From Paenibacillus antibioticophila (GTDB taxonomy: Bacteria > Bacillota > Bacilli > Paenibacillales > Paenibacillaceae), in the NCBI RefSeq assembly GCF_000455265.1, contig NZ_HG005139.1, positions 2,325,480 through 2,389,479 on the forward strand: DNA of 64,000 nucleotides, written 5' to 3'. Position numbers and translations under genes: made by a program. Numbering within the stretch: the stretch's first letter is position 1; the number at the start of each line of letters is the position of its first letter. Positions 29,173-38,761 of the stretch are shown here, piece after piece. Below the pieces are notes generated by a model, which saw only the letters and a program-made list of their open reading frames with translations, did no database searches and was not told where the DNA came from.

Positions 29173-29418
29173 TCAAGGGGCCGCGTCCTTTTGCCGCTTC
29201 GGCGGAACCGGATCCAGCCCGCCCGGATGAAAGGGATGGCATTTTGCAATTCGTCTTGCTGCCAGGTAGCTTCCCTTCAATGGCCCGTGTACTTCTATTG
29301 CCTCTAAAGCATAAGCCGAACAAGTAGGATAGAATCGGCAGGTCGGCGGCTTCAGTGGGGAGATGAATTTTCGGTAAAAGCGAATCGGAGCCTGAAAGCT
29401 CCGTCTGACAAGCTTCAT
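29173..29418 (-). CDS. yidD: Membrane protein insertion efficiency factor YidD
   Basis: An 81 aa member of the YidD family ([21 protein letters not shown]), with the conserved [15 protein letters not shown] and HPGGLDPVP motifs; associates with the inner face of the membrane and aids YidC-dependent insertion. The ATG ending at 29418 has GGAGG eight bases upstream; a longer frame to 29496 begins inside a palindrome and is rejected. It sits just upstream of the metG T-box leader. Confidence 0.92.
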   Translation of the reverse strand: MKLVRRSFQAPIRFYRKFISPLKPPTCRFYPTCSAYALEAIEVHGPLKGSYLAARRIAKCHPFHPGGLDPVPPKRQKDAAP

Positions 29419-29496
29419 TGTGCGCATCCTCCGTTCAAGACTGTCCAGCTTCCCAGCCCTCCTTCTAATAATGCCGCACTTTTCGCACAGCGTCAA

Positions 29497-29529
29497 CGAA
29501 GCCGGCCCCTGAAATAGGGGCCGGCTTCG
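29497..29529. terminator. Perfect palindrome upstream of yidD
   Basis: CGAAGCCGGCCCCT and AGGGGCCGGCTTCG pair perfectly around a 5 base loop. It lies between the stalk-domain surface protein gene and yidD; neither side has a good T-run. Likely the terminator of the upstream gene. Confidence 0.65.
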
Positions 29530-29549
29530 TCAGTAAATAATATTATTGC

Positions 29550-29649
29550 TATATAAGTTAGTTCAGTCAGAGAAATCCGCGAACAATAACGATCGTAAGC
29601 ACACTTCACACGTTGCCCAATACGTACAATCATTAGATCAACTTATATC
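29550..29649. repeat. Palindromic repeat, shortened inverted copy
   Basis: A 100 bp copy in reverse orientation: outer arm TATATAAGTT at one end and AACTTATATC at the other, with AGAAATCCGCGAACAATAACG and CACTTCACACGTTGCCC inside. The right half of the inner palindrome is deleted. It lies just after the stop of the surface protein gene. Confidence 0.82.
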
Positions 29650-29651
29650 AT

Positions 29652-31871
29652 CTATTTCATCGCGGGCATTTGCTGGAACAGCAGATTGACCGAAAGGTTG
29701 CTTCCCGGAGCGGCAGTGAATACCAGATTCAAGCTCTGCTCGTAATTACCTGTGCGGAACAGAACCGCCGTTTCGTTCGGTGCATTCAATCCGGTTGTCG
29801 CAGACAGCGGAACCTGAACCCCGTTCACCAGAATCCAGCCGGTATAGAATCCGCCGCGTGGATTGAAGGTAACCAAGGTATTCGGTGCAACCCGCTTCAA
29901 TGTAATGTTATACACAACACCGAAGTTTCCGGCATTCAGAACAGGTTCAGCAGCAGACATCGTATCTTGCCCTGCAAGGAACGGATCGCTTGAGTTGTCC
30001 CCTAGCAGCAGTCTTACAGGTGTCAGACCAATTTCTTCGGAATATTCAATCGTTCTGGTAGCATCCATAAACGTTCCTCGGTTATGAACATCACGCGGCA
30101 GCAAGCTCAGATAAGGCAGCGATACCATCGGATCCTTATCCGCGCCTATCATAATGACATCATATTGAAGGGTAGAGTCGCTGTGCAAATCTGCAAGCAA
30201 CGAGATGACATCCCCATTTTTCATGTTAGATGCGCTCAGCTCGTTCAGGATGATCTTGCTTTCTCCCGGAGCAATCCAGATATCCTTATACTGGTTTCCG
30301 GTCAGCATGGAATCATAATAACGTTCAACGGAGGCTTTACCCACTCCGGTTGCATATTGATTCGGTCCGGCAAAGCCCAGGTTGCTCTGGGTCAAACGGG
30401 CGCTAACATCGTTATTATTAGTGGCAATTACGTACATTTTCACATTTTTGCCGGTAGCATTCGCATGGTGAATCATAAACCGGGTAGCGCCAAGGGCTGT
30501 CTCCCGATACAGTACACCCTCAGAATAAACCGTCTCCGGGCTATTGCTTCGGATCAGCGTAGTTGCGTTGGAAGTATATGAATAATTAACCTTGTCCCAG
30601 CTCGGAACCGCTTTTCCGTCGAATCCATATTTTTCTCCGACCGGAGTATAGAGCTGGTTGAATTCATCCCGCGTATAGAGGGTTTCATTCGTAATCGTGA
30701 TGGTCTTCTCGATCGTCGATGTAAGCCCAAATACATTCACTACAGTCAGTTTAATAGATACCGGACCCGGGCTAAAAAAGGCACGCTGATTATTTACCCA
30801 ATTGCGGTCCTGGATTCCTACCTCATCCGTACTGTCATCGATATAAGTGATCAGCTCACCCATCTTGTAAGTATCTTTATCCGTTGTAAAATTAGCTATT
30901 GGCGGAGTATGCGGCTTCACCACGGTAATCGTCAGGGAGAACGGATCGCTCCATTGGCCGCTTGCATCCTGAACGCGATAAGTGACCACGTAGTTCCCCG
31001 GCGTCATGAACGTTTCCTGACGGCCCTGCCACTCTTCACTGACAATCTGCTGGCCTGTAGGAGAAGATGACTGAGGCAAGTATTGAACTATCGTCTCTCC
31101 GGAAATGACCTCTTTATTCCCGATCGTAAAGCTTGCCACCGGTTTAGTAGATAGATTCATAATGACGCGCTTTCCCTTTTGGTCCCATGTATACGGGATT
31201 TCCAAGGCTTGAGTAATCGCAGTCAACGGCACCATGAAATTATTCTGAACGGAATAGGATTTGCCGCGCATAGTGGAGGTAACACCGTTAACTTTATAGC
31301 TTGTTGTATTCAGCTTGAAGCGAAGCTCATCGCTGCCGCGGACAATAATGGTTTCCTTGGTCTTGCTGTCGTAAGAGATTTGAAATCCGGCCCGCTCGAC
31401 AATCGCCCGGATTGAGACGTAGGATACTCCGTCCTTTACTTCCATGGGATAATTAGCGAGGTATTCTACACCATTATGGTACATTTTCTTGCTGTTCATC
31501 AAAAGGATCAATTCATCGCCGCTTGAAGAGGCAGCCCCGGAAATGACGGCTCCTTCATTGGACTCACCCTCTGTTGTTGGCTCTGTTGTTGGCTCTGTTG
31601 TTGGCTCTGTTGCCGGCTCTGTTGTTGGCTCTCCCGCTTCACCTTCAACTGTCCCAGCGTCCTCTGTATCCGGATCAGTCACTGGATCTGTTGAGGAAGC
31701 CTCCTCACCGGAATCGGCCTGAGACTGCTGCTCATATGTCGCTTCGGTAATCGTCGTCTCATTTGCCGAATTGGAGACCGGCACATTCTCCTCTGCACTT
31801 GCAGGCAAAGCCAGTGCGGCTACCTGCGAAGCAACCAAAATCGTAGTCATAAGCATTTTCTTGAAATTCAT
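29652..31871 (-). CDS. Secreted stalk-domain surface protein with Thr/Glu/Pro repeats
   Basis: A large exported protein of about 739 aa. It has a signal peptide (MNFKKMLMTTILVASQVAALA...ASAEE), then a Thr/Glu/Pro-rich linker with TEPT repeats (about residues 65-105) and a copper-amine-oxidase N-terminal-like stalk domain (about 115-235). Two PKD/Ig-like segments (about 240-370) and a long C-terminal beta-rich region of no recognised family follow. There is no LPXTG sorting signal. Function unknown; a cell-surface role is inferred. ATG 31871 is chosen because the signal peptide begins there; longer frames to 32027 exist. Confidence 0.8.
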   Translation of the reverse strand: MNFKKMLMTTILVASQVAALALPASAEENVPVSNSANETTITEATYEQQSQADSGEEASSTDPVTDPDTEDAGTVEGEAGEPTTEPATEPTTEPTTEPTTEGESNEGAVISGAASSSGDELILLMNSKKMYHNGVEYLANYPMEVKDGVSYVSIRAIVERAGFQISYDSKTKETIIVRGSDELRFKLNTTSYKVNGVTSTMRGKSYSVQNNFMVPLTAITQALEIPYTWDQKGKRVIMNLSTKPVASFTIGNKEVISGETIVQYLPQSSSPTGQQIVSEEWQGRQETFMTPGNYVVTYRVQDASGQWSDPFSLTITVVKPHTPPIANFTTDKDTYKMGELITYIDDSTDEVGIQDRNWVNNQRAFFSPGPVSIKLTVVNVFGLTSTIEKTITITNETLYTRDEFNQLYTPVGEKYGFDGKAVPSWDKVNYSYTSNATTLIRSNSPETVYSEGVLYRETALGATRFMIHHANATGKNVKMYVIATNNNDVSARLTQSNLGFAGPNQYATGVGKASVERYYDSMLTGNQYKDIWIAPGESKIILNELSASNMKNGDVISLLADLHSDSTLQYDVIMIGADKDPMVSLPYLSLLPRDVHNRGTFMDATRTIEYSEEIGLTPVRLLLGDNSSDPFLAGQDTMSAAEPVLNAGNFGVVYNITLKRVAPNTLVTFNPRGGFYTGWILVNGVQVPLSATTGLNAPNETAVLFRTGNYEQSLNLVFTAAPGSNLSVNLLFQQMPAMK

Positions 31872-32085
31872 GCTGGCAATACTCCCTCTCTCCCCCATTT
31901 TGGAACCTTCTTCTGTAGACTCATATACTTTAAACGCATCTTCCCTGAAAAAGTTTCTACAAATATCATAGCATGCAAGCACAAACATTGGACAAAAAGT
32001 TCCGTATCCACGCAAAAGCCGGCACAAACCGCGTTATATCGCGCGATTCTGCCGGTTTTGGCTTTGCATGTATCGCCTGAAATTA

Positions 32086-33738
32086 TTAGTTAAGAGGGTA
32101 ACTAAAGCCTGCCGGGTAGCTGCTGTTCAGACCAACAGGCAGAACTCCGGTCGGCTTCAAACGACCTGTAATCACCTTAGCCAATGCATCCAGAGCGTAG
32201 GAACGATTTTCATAAAGACAGAGATAGGTTTCTGCCTCAGGGAATTCATTAATGTCATAAGGATTCCGTGTCGATACTGCAACAATCCGGTCTTCATGAA
32301 TCCGGCACAGCTCTTGGATAAGTTGCTTTTGGCCTTCGGGCAGAGCTCCTTCTGCGGTATAGGTTACGGCTACAATCTGATCATAGGCCAGGCTTGCCTT
32401 CAACACCTGTTCCAGCTCTTCATCCTCCGGATATGTGCCGATGACTGCCAGCTCCACTTGAACTCCGCATTTCTCCAATGCATCAGCAAGGGTGAAGCGA
32501 TGAACTGCCGGTTCGTCGACCTCAGTCCGATGCCGAAGCTCCGGCCAGACGACAAGCACGGGCTTCGCTGCATTCAGCGGGAAGTTCGAGCCCTTTTTCA
32601 CTAGCGTCACGCTCTTTTCGGCAATTTGTGTAAGGAGCGGCACACGTTCCTCATCAGGAGTCAAGGGGATCTGAACTGGAACTGCAGGGACTTCCTTCCC
32701 CGCTTCAAAGGTCGGCGTCCCCAATCTTTGCTCCTTCAGCCGAAGAACTCGTTCTACGGATTGATTAATTCGCTCCTCGGTAATTCTGCCCTCTTTAACT
32801 GCCGACTTCACGGCCTCAATCGCTGCAATCTGGTCACTCAGCGTATGGCTTACTAGCACAAGATCTGCTCCGGCTTGAAGCGATTGGACGGCCCCTTCGG
32901 CAATTCCGCTCTCCTTGGAAATCGCATGCATCTCCAGGCAATCCGTAACAATAACCCCCTGATAGCCCAGCTCGGTTCTGAGCAAATCCGTCAGTACCTT
33001 CCGGGATAATGTAGCCGGAATACCATCCGGCTCAAATGCCGGGAAGATGACATGTGCAGTCATTATCGCATCTACCCCGGCCTCGATTGCATGCCGGAAT
33101 GGCAGCAATTCAACGGCATTCAGACGCTCCTTATCGTGAGGCACCGAGGCAAGGCCTCGATGCGAATCCACTGCCGTATCCCCATGTCCGGGAAAATGCT
33201 TGGCCGTAGCAATAACTCCCTGCTGCTGATAGCCTGCAATTGCAGCCACACCATGCTCCGCTACCTTTAGCGGGTTCTCCCCGAACGAACGCACTCCGAT
33301 GACAGGGTTGGCCGGATTATTATTCACATCGATGCAAGGCGCGAAGTTGAAATTAATGCCGAGCGCCAGCATTTCCTTGGCTGCCAGCCGAGCGGTAGCT
33401 TCCGTTAACGACAGATCATCGGCTGCGCCAAGAGACATATTCCCCGGAATCCGGCTCATGCCCTCATGGTCCAGACGAGCAACCATCCCGCCTTCCTGAT
33501 CAATGGCAATGAACAACGGAACATCCGCATGATTCCTCGGAAGCCGCTGCAGAGCGGAGGACAATGCGGCCAGCTGCGGCACAGACTCGATATTGCGCCG
33601 GAAATACACCGTCCCCCCGACATGGTAGTCCTTGATCAAGGTCAAAATCTGTTCATCCGCCTCAAGACTATGGAAACCGCAAATAAACAATTGGCCAATC
33701 TTTTCCTCTAACGACCACGCTGATTCATTCAACTTCAA
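32086..33738 (-). CDS. Glycoside hydrolase family 3, NagZ-like beta-N-acetylhexosaminidase
   Basis: A 550 aa GH3 enzyme. The N-terminal TIM-barrel has IAIDQEGGMVAR, the NagZ-type KHFPGHGDTAVDSHR loop (catalytic Asp-His pair), and VTDCLEMHAI with the nucleophile Asp. A C-terminal alpha/beta domain follows (about 385-550), as in Gram-positive NagZ. It probably removes N-acetylglucosamine from muropeptides or chito-oligosaccharides. No signal peptide is visible. The TTG at 33738 has GAGGTG six bases upstream. It follows the YesN-like regulator by 17 bases and is likely in its operon. Confidence 0.9.
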   Translation of the reverse strand: MKLNESAWSLEEKIGQLFICGFHSLEADEQILTLIKDYHVGGTVYFRRNIESVPQLAALSSALQRLPRNHADVPLFIAIDQEGGMVARLDHEGMSRIPGNMSLGAADDLSLTEATARLAAKEMLALGINFNFAPCIDVNNNPANPVIGVRSFGENPLKVAEHGVAAIAGYQQQGVIATAKHFPGHGDTAVDSHRGLASVPHDKERLNAVELLPFRHAIEAGVDAIMTAHVIFPAFEPDGIPATLSRKVLTDLLRTELGYQGVIVTDCLEMHAISKESGIAEGAVQSLQAGADLVLVSHTLSDQIAAIEAVKSAVKEGRITEERINQSVERVLRLKEQRLGTPTFEAGKEVPAVPVQIPLTPDEERVPLLTQIAEKSVTLVKKGSNFPLNAAKPVLVVWPELRHRTEVDEPAVHRFTLADALEKCGVQVELAVIGTYPEDEELEQVLKASLAYDQIVAVTYTAEGALPEGQKQLIQELCRIHEDRIVAVSTRNPYDINEFPEAETYLCLYENRSYALDALAKVITGRLKPTGVLPVGLNSSYPAGFSYPLN

Positions 33739-33755
33739 GCCTCTCACCTCTTAGA

Positions 33756-35363
33756 TTAGGATACGGTTGATTCCCTGGAACGATATTCCGAGGGCGTCAT
33801 TCCGGTGTATTTCTGAAAGACCTTCGTAAAATACCTGCGTTCCTGATACCCGACAACAGCTCCGATGCTGGTTATTGATTTACTGCTGCTCTGGAGCAAG
33901 GTCTTGGCTGTTTCGATTCGCTGACGTGTTAAATATTCAACAAATGTCTCTCCGAAGTGATTTTTGAACAACAGGCAGAAATAACTGCAGCTAATTCCTA
34001 AATAATCTGAAATATCCTCGATCCCGAAGTCTTTGCCAAGATGTTGCAGGATGTAGTTCTGAGCCGTCATCATCAGGGTTTCCGAGGATTTCTTAGCTGC
34101 CAATGAATCTCTGGACTGATCAAGCATGGCCAGAATGACCGTAAGCAGTTCCTTAAGGCTGAGCGTTCCCTGAAGCAGCGCCCAAACCTTCTTCTCTTGG
34201 TCTGCAGCCAGCATTTGCAATTCACGCATCTCCCGAAGCAGATGTATGAGCAGATAATGCAGGAGCTTCTCTGCATGAGCGCCTGAGCTTTCGACGGAGT
34301 GGGCGATATAATGCTTAAGCTCGGAGGATACACGAAGCAGCATATCCGGATTGCCGTTCCTTAGTCCATTCGTCATTAATTCCGTGAACCGCCATCCTTG
34401 CATCCCATCGTCTGCCTGTATCTCATTCCGCTCGGGCAGCAAGCCATTCGCATCCACAATCCATTGATCCGGGGAATGCAAGATGAACAGCTTCTGCATA
34501 CGCTGATAAAGAGCAGGCAGCTCACGCAGTGGAACAGACTCCTGCTTGACACACATCCGCAGGCTTAGCTCGGGCTGCGTCTCCCGGACCTCGTTCATCA
34601 GCACGGTATGCATTTCTGCGAGCTGCTCGCGGGTGACACTCTGCCACTCTGCGGAATGCAATACCAGACACCATTCGCCCTCTCTCACTTGCAGCACCAT
34701 GCAGTTGGGTACAAGCTCCCTGAACAGCTCGGTCAACAACCGCTTGATATGTACATTCCAAGTCTTTCGTTCATGCGGGGTCCAGGACAACGAGCAACGC
34801 GCATAGTCTTCCAGGTCCAACAGGAGCATGCCGTCAACCGATGGCTGCTCGCCCCGCTCCTCGTCCGGGAGCCATTGCATCCTCTCGTCTGTCATTTGGC
34901 CTAGTAAAGCATGCAGCATATAATTTTCGTTAAACAGCATCGCCGCCTGTTCCAGCCACTCCTCCTTGGTCTGCTTCCTTCTGGCTTCACGGATATGGGC
35001 AGCGATGCTCCTAACCACATCCTCCAGCTCGAAGTAATTGATCGGCTTGCAGATATAGTCTTTCACCCCGTACTTGATGCCTACCCGGGCATACTCAAAC
35101 TCCTGATAGCCTGTCAGTAAAATAATCTCACTGTTCAGCTTGCACTCCCTGGCCTTCTCGATGAACTCCAGCCCATCCATTACCGGCATTCGAATATCGC
35201 ATAGGATTAAGTCCGGCGCATGCAAGACGGCGGCTTCCAGCGCCTCCACCCCGTTTCGGGCCAATCCCACAATCTCGAAGCCCATGTCCTCCCAGGGCAA
35301 TACCTTCGACAGGTTGTTTAAAATATGAACTTCATCATCCACCAACAGCGCCTTCAGATTCAT
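33756..35363 (-). CDS. YesN-like AraC-type response regulator
   Basis: A 535 aa regulator with an N-terminal receiver domain (ALLVDDEVHILNN, phospho-acceptor Asp in LILCDIRMPVMDG), a long central region (about 130-420) and a C-terminal AraC HTH pair (about 435-530) ending FQKYTGMTPSEYRS. It overlaps the preceding histidine kinase gene by four bases. Such pairs usually control neighbouring carbohydrate genes; the SBP and GH3 genes here are candidate targets. Confidence 0.93.
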   Translation of the reverse strand: MNLKALLVDDEVHILNNLSKVLPWEDMGFEIVGLARNGVEALEAAVLHAPDLILCDIRMPVMDGLEFIEKARECKLNSEIILLTGYQEFEYARVGIKYGVKDYICKPINYFELEDVVRSIAAHIREARRKQTKEEWLEQAAMLFNENYMLHALLGQMTDERMQWLPDEERGEQPSVDGMLLLDLEDYARCSLSWTPHERKTWNVHIKRLLTELFRELVPNCMVLQVREGEWCLVLHSAEWQSVTREQLAEMHTVLMNEVRETQPELSLRMCVKQESVPLRELPALYQRMQKLFILHSPDQWIVDANGLLPERNEIQADDGMQGWRFTELMTNGLRNGNPDMLLRVSSELKHYIAHSVESSGAHAEKLLHYLLIHLLREMRELQMLAADQEKKVWALLQGTLSLKELLTVILAMLDQSRDSLAAKKSSETLMMTAQNYILQHLGKDFGIEDISDYLGISCSYFCLLFKNHFGETFVEYLTRQRIETAKTLLQSSSKSITSIGAVVGYQERRYFTKVFQKYTGMTPSEYRSRESTVS

Positions 35364-37180
35364 CCCTGATCACCCGATTCTGTTATTGGAATCACACACT
35401 GGATTATCGTTCCTTCTCCGGGCTGCGAGCAGATGAACAGACCATAGCGGCTTCCATATCGCAGCCTTAATCTGTCATGCACACTCCTTAGCCCAAGCCC
35501 CCTCCGCTCATGATTGGGATACACAGAGACGGAATGAAGATCTAGGTCAGGGTCGGCATACTGAATGGATGAGAGCTGTTTGCCTGTCATGCCGATCCCA
35601 TTATCTTCTACCTGGAGCACCATGCTATTATTCCGCAGCATGCCTGTCACTTTAATCTGGCCCCTGTAATTGATGCCCTCGAAGCCATGCTGGATGCTAT
35701 TCTCTACCAAAGGCTGAAGCGTCAGCTTCATCGCCTTGCAGCTCATCATGCTTGCCGGAATGTCAATCTCATAATCGAATAGCTCTTCAAAACGGAATTT
35801 TTGAATCTCAAGATAGCTCCGAAGATGCTCCACTTCAAGCCCAAGGCGAATCTCTTCCTTGTCCTGAATACTGATGCGAAGAATGCTGGCCAGCCGCACC
35901 ACCATCTCGCTGACCTTCCGCCCTTCATTCTGCACGGCCAGCACATTAATCGACTCCAGTGTGTTGAACAGGAAGTGAGGCTTGATCTGCGCCTGCAGCA
36001 CTCTTAGCTCTGCATTGGCCTTCTGAAGCTGCTCCTGTTTGACTTGATGGAACAGTTCATTAATCTTCTCCATTTGGCTGTTAAAGCCCTTCTGCAGCAG
36101 CAGAAGCTCATCATCGCCCTTCTCATCGACCCTGGCCGTCAGATCGCCGCTCTCAACCTTTCTCATAAAGCGGACTATAACCCCTATTGTCCCTGTAATC
36201 CGGTTCATAAAGAAAATATTAAAGAGCATGGCCGTAACAACACATATGAGAATAATAGCTACAAACCACTTGGAGAACGTCGTAACTTCTTGGGACAAAT
36301 AGTGCCATGACGTTACAGACACCAGCTTCCAGTTATATTCCTTCAAATGATAGATGGAAATGACGCTTTCCTCATTCTCGAATTTCCCCTTAAAGCTGGA
36401 ATACTCTGTGATTGCCGAGAGCTTGGACTGAATGCCGGATTCCAGCGTCTCGCCGCTTAGCTCCGACTGGAAGTCGTAAAGCACCTGACCGTTGTCATTG
36501 ACCAGAAAGAAACGGGTATCCTGCATCCTGCTCCCGATCGTCAAGTTGCGGTAAATACTTTCAAACTCCCAATTTTTAATCTGAACCACCAGCACGCCCA
36601 CCTTGCGAAACGTACCCAGGTCCTTAATCAGGCGAATCTGGGTGAACACATCCTCCGAACCGGTTAATTCGGGATACTCATGAGGCGCTATCCATTTGGG
36701 AACCCCGTTCAGGGACATCACTTCCTGGTAGAGGGGATGTTCCTGAAATTGCTCATAGGGCAAGGTCTCGAAGTTTTCTTTATTAAAGATAGAAATAACA
36801 TTAGAATCCCCGGTTCCATGCACATTGTACAAAAAAGCATAGTCAATCGCAGGGTGGCTATACAGCAAAGAGCGGAAGTTGCGCTGATTTGCATTCAGTT
36901 CCAGCTGGCTTGCGGCCGTTAAATCCTGTGAATCCGGATCCTGAGAGCTGAGCGCTTCCTGGAATACCCCTGTGGCGATGCCGTTGTCCGTGACATTATC
37001 CATCTCCTGAAATATATTCTTGATGCTGTAGCCAATGGCCTTGAGCGAATACTCCGCCTGCTGGCTATACTTGGTCTCAATCGAATTGAATGTAACCAGA
37101 AAGGTAATAATACCGAGTATGAACAGCGGAATGATGACAAGCCCAAGGAAGGCGGTAAACAGTTTGATTCGCAGGTTCAT
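35360..37180 (-). CDS. YesM-like sensor histidine kinase
   Basis: A 606 aa membrane kinase. Membrane helices lie at about 7-31 and 303-325 flanking an extracellular dCache-like sensor domain. Then come HAMP, a His_kinase domain with the phospho-acceptor in LQAQIKPHFLFNTLESIN, and an HATPase with NSIQHGF, DNGIGM and GLGLRSVHDRL. It lies between the solute-binding protein gene and the response regulator on the same strand, suggesting the lipoprotein presents a sugar to the sensor; that is inference. Confidence 0.94.
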   Translation of the reverse strand: MNLRIKLFTAFLGLVIIPLFILGIITFLVTFNSIETKYSQQAEYSLKAIGYSIKNIFQEMDNVTDNGIATGVFQEALSSQDPDSQDLTAASQLELNANQRNFRSLLYSHPAIDYAFLYNVHGTGDSNVISIFNKENFETLPYEQFQEHPLYQEVMSLNGVPKWIAPHEYPELTGSEDVFTQIRLIKDLGTFRKVGVLVVQIKNWEFESIYRNLTIGSRMQDTRFFLVNDNGQVLYDFQSELSGETLESGIQSKLSAITEYSSFKGKFENEESVISIYHLKEYNWKLVSVTSWHYLSQEVTTFSKWFVAIILICVVTAMLFNIFFMNRITGTIGVIVRFMRKVESGDLTARVDEKGDDELLLLQKGFNSQMEKINELFHQVKQEQLQKANAELRVLQAQIKPHFLFNTLESINVLAVQNEGRKVSEMVVRLASILRISIQDKEEIRLGLEVEHLRSYLEIQKFRFEELFDYEIDIPASMMSCKAMKLTLQPLVENSIQHGFEGINYRGQIKVTGMLRNNSMVLQVEDNGIGMTGKQLSSIQYADPDLDLHSVSVYPNHERRGLGLRSVHDRLRLRYGSRYGLFICSQPGEGTIIQCVIPITESGDQG

Positions 37181-37219
37181 AGCGTTTTTCTCCCGAATTC
37201 GTAGTACGCTTGCTTAGCT

Positions 37220-38590
37220 CTATTCAAGCGCATTAGCCGTATTCTGAACGGCTTGAATGTGCTCAAGCATCTTAGCCGGTTCAATCTCGCCGCCGATGAT
37301 CTGCTGTATGCCTATGCTCAGCGCCGTATTTACCTCGGCTTGTACAAGCGCATCATATGCCGGAAAGGACAGTTCAATTTCGCTGACCGCCGTGAAAATA
37401 TCCTGCATCAGCGCATCGTCAGATGTTGTCCTCATCTGCTCCAGATCCATCTTGATTGCTGGCAGCACACCGTCTTCCTTCAATCCGCGAAGCTGCATTT
37501 CCTCGGTCCACATATTTTTAATAAAGCTCTTCACGGCGGCCAGCTTCCGGGGATCGTCGGCAACTGCGCTGGAGAACCCGTAGCCATTATTCGCATCCTG
37601 CATAACCACAACAGGATCCCCCTTCTTCAATGGAGGCATATTAAAAAAACCGATCTTACCCGCCATCGGTCCAGCCTGAGCCGGATCTCTGAACACCGAG
37701 TTCGCCCAGGAACCGTCCATCATCATGATCGCTTCCCCCGTGATCATCTGGTTCCGCATATCCGCATATTCGAGACCCAGCTCCCCTTTTTTGAAGTAGC
37801 CTTTCTCTACCCATTCCTTGTGCTTGGCGATCGCCTTCACCATCCTTTCATCATTCCACTGGCTCTCGCCGGTCATAAAGCCATAGGTAATTTCCGGGCC
37901 GGCATAGTATGACCATAGATTATTCGTTGTCATCAGAGGAATCCATGCATCCTTGGAGGCTTGGGCGAACGGAATTTTGCCATCAGCTTGAATCTCTTCA
38001 GCCAGTCTGTCAAGCTCATCCAGCGTTTGGGGGATCGATAGCCCTTTTTGCTCAAAGTAATCTTTATTATAGAAATAACCTTCAATGGATCCGCCGATCG
38101 GCAGACCGTATATGTTACCGTCCAGTGTAAATGAAGCCAAGGTTGTAAATTTGTCCTTCAAGCCAAGCGCATTCAAAATTTCTGAAAGATCAAGCATCAG
38201 GCCCTCTCGGGCATAGAGCTGGGCCTCCGGGCTGCCGAACACATCAAATACTTCCGGGGGCTTGCCAGCGGCCATCTCTCCCCTCAGCTTCTCCTTGCGG
38301 TTCACCTCGGAGTCGACTGCATCCAGTCTGATTGTCAGCCCGGGCACTTCCGCCTCCGTCTTGGCAACGACCTCCTCGAGCAGAGCAAGCCGGAACTTCT
38401 TGGAATCTCCAACCTGCGTATGGCGGATCGTAATCTCGAACGGCGCTGCGCTGCTCAAAGCCTCATTATTCGCAACCGGGCCTTGATCTTCACTTTCGGA
38501 TGCAGGGTTACGAGAATCACTGCAGCTCGCAAGCAGGGTAGAAAAAGAGAGGCTCAGCAGCAGGAGAAGCGGAAGTATGCCTTTCTTCAT
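37220..38590 (-). CDS. Extracellular solute-binding lipoprotein (family 1, sugar type)
   Basis: A 456 aa periplasmic-type binding protein with a lipobox (FSTLLASC, cysteine at about residue 22) and the usual two-lobe fold of oligosaccharide-binding proteins (KPPEVFDVFGSPEAQLYAREG; GEAIMMMDGSWANSV). No permease or ATPase genes adjoin it, so it may act with a distant transporter or as a co-sensor for the YesM-like kinase 39 bases downstream. The ligand cannot be read from sequence. Confidence 0.9.
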   Translation of the reverse strand: MKKGILPLLLLLSLSFSTLLASCSDSRNPASESEDQGPVANNEALSSAAPFEITIRHTQVGDSKKFRLALLEEVVAKTEAEVPGLTIRLDAVDSEVNRKEKLRGEMAAGKPPEVFDVFGSPEAQLYAREGLMLDLSEILNALGLKDKFTTLASFTLDGNIYGLPIGGSIEGYFYNKDYFEQKGLSIPQTLDELDRLAEEIQADGKIPFAQASKDAWIPLMTTNNLWSYYAGPEITYGFMTGESQWNDERMVKAIAKHKEWVEKGYFKKGELGLEYADMRNQMITGEAIMMMDGSWANSVFRDPAQAGPMAGKIGFFNMPPLKKGDPVVVMQDANNGYGFSSAVADDPRKLAAVKSFIKNMWTEEMQLRGLKEDGVLPAIKMDLEQMRTTSDDALMQDIFTAVSEIELSFPAYDALVQAEVNTALSIGIQQIIGGEIEPAKMLEHIQAVQNTANALE

Positions 38591-38708
38591 TTTCTGGGAC
38601 CCCTCCTGAATTTAGAGTTACTACCCCTTATTATAGAAAACGATTTCAAATCCGTCAGGAGGTTATTTTTCTATATCAGGGATAATTTCTTCTTATTAAC
38701 CACAAGAA

Positions 38709-38747
38709 AGCGGTTAAACCTGACATCTACAGTCAAGCCTAACCGCT
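38709..38747 (-). terminator. Terminator after pflA
   Basis: AGCGGTTAGGCTTGACTG pairs imperfectly with TGTCAGGTTTAACCGCT; the minus strand then reads TTCTTGTGG. It lies about 15 bases after the pflA stop. Confidence 0.7.
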
Positions 38748-38761
38748 ATCGCTATACTTTG

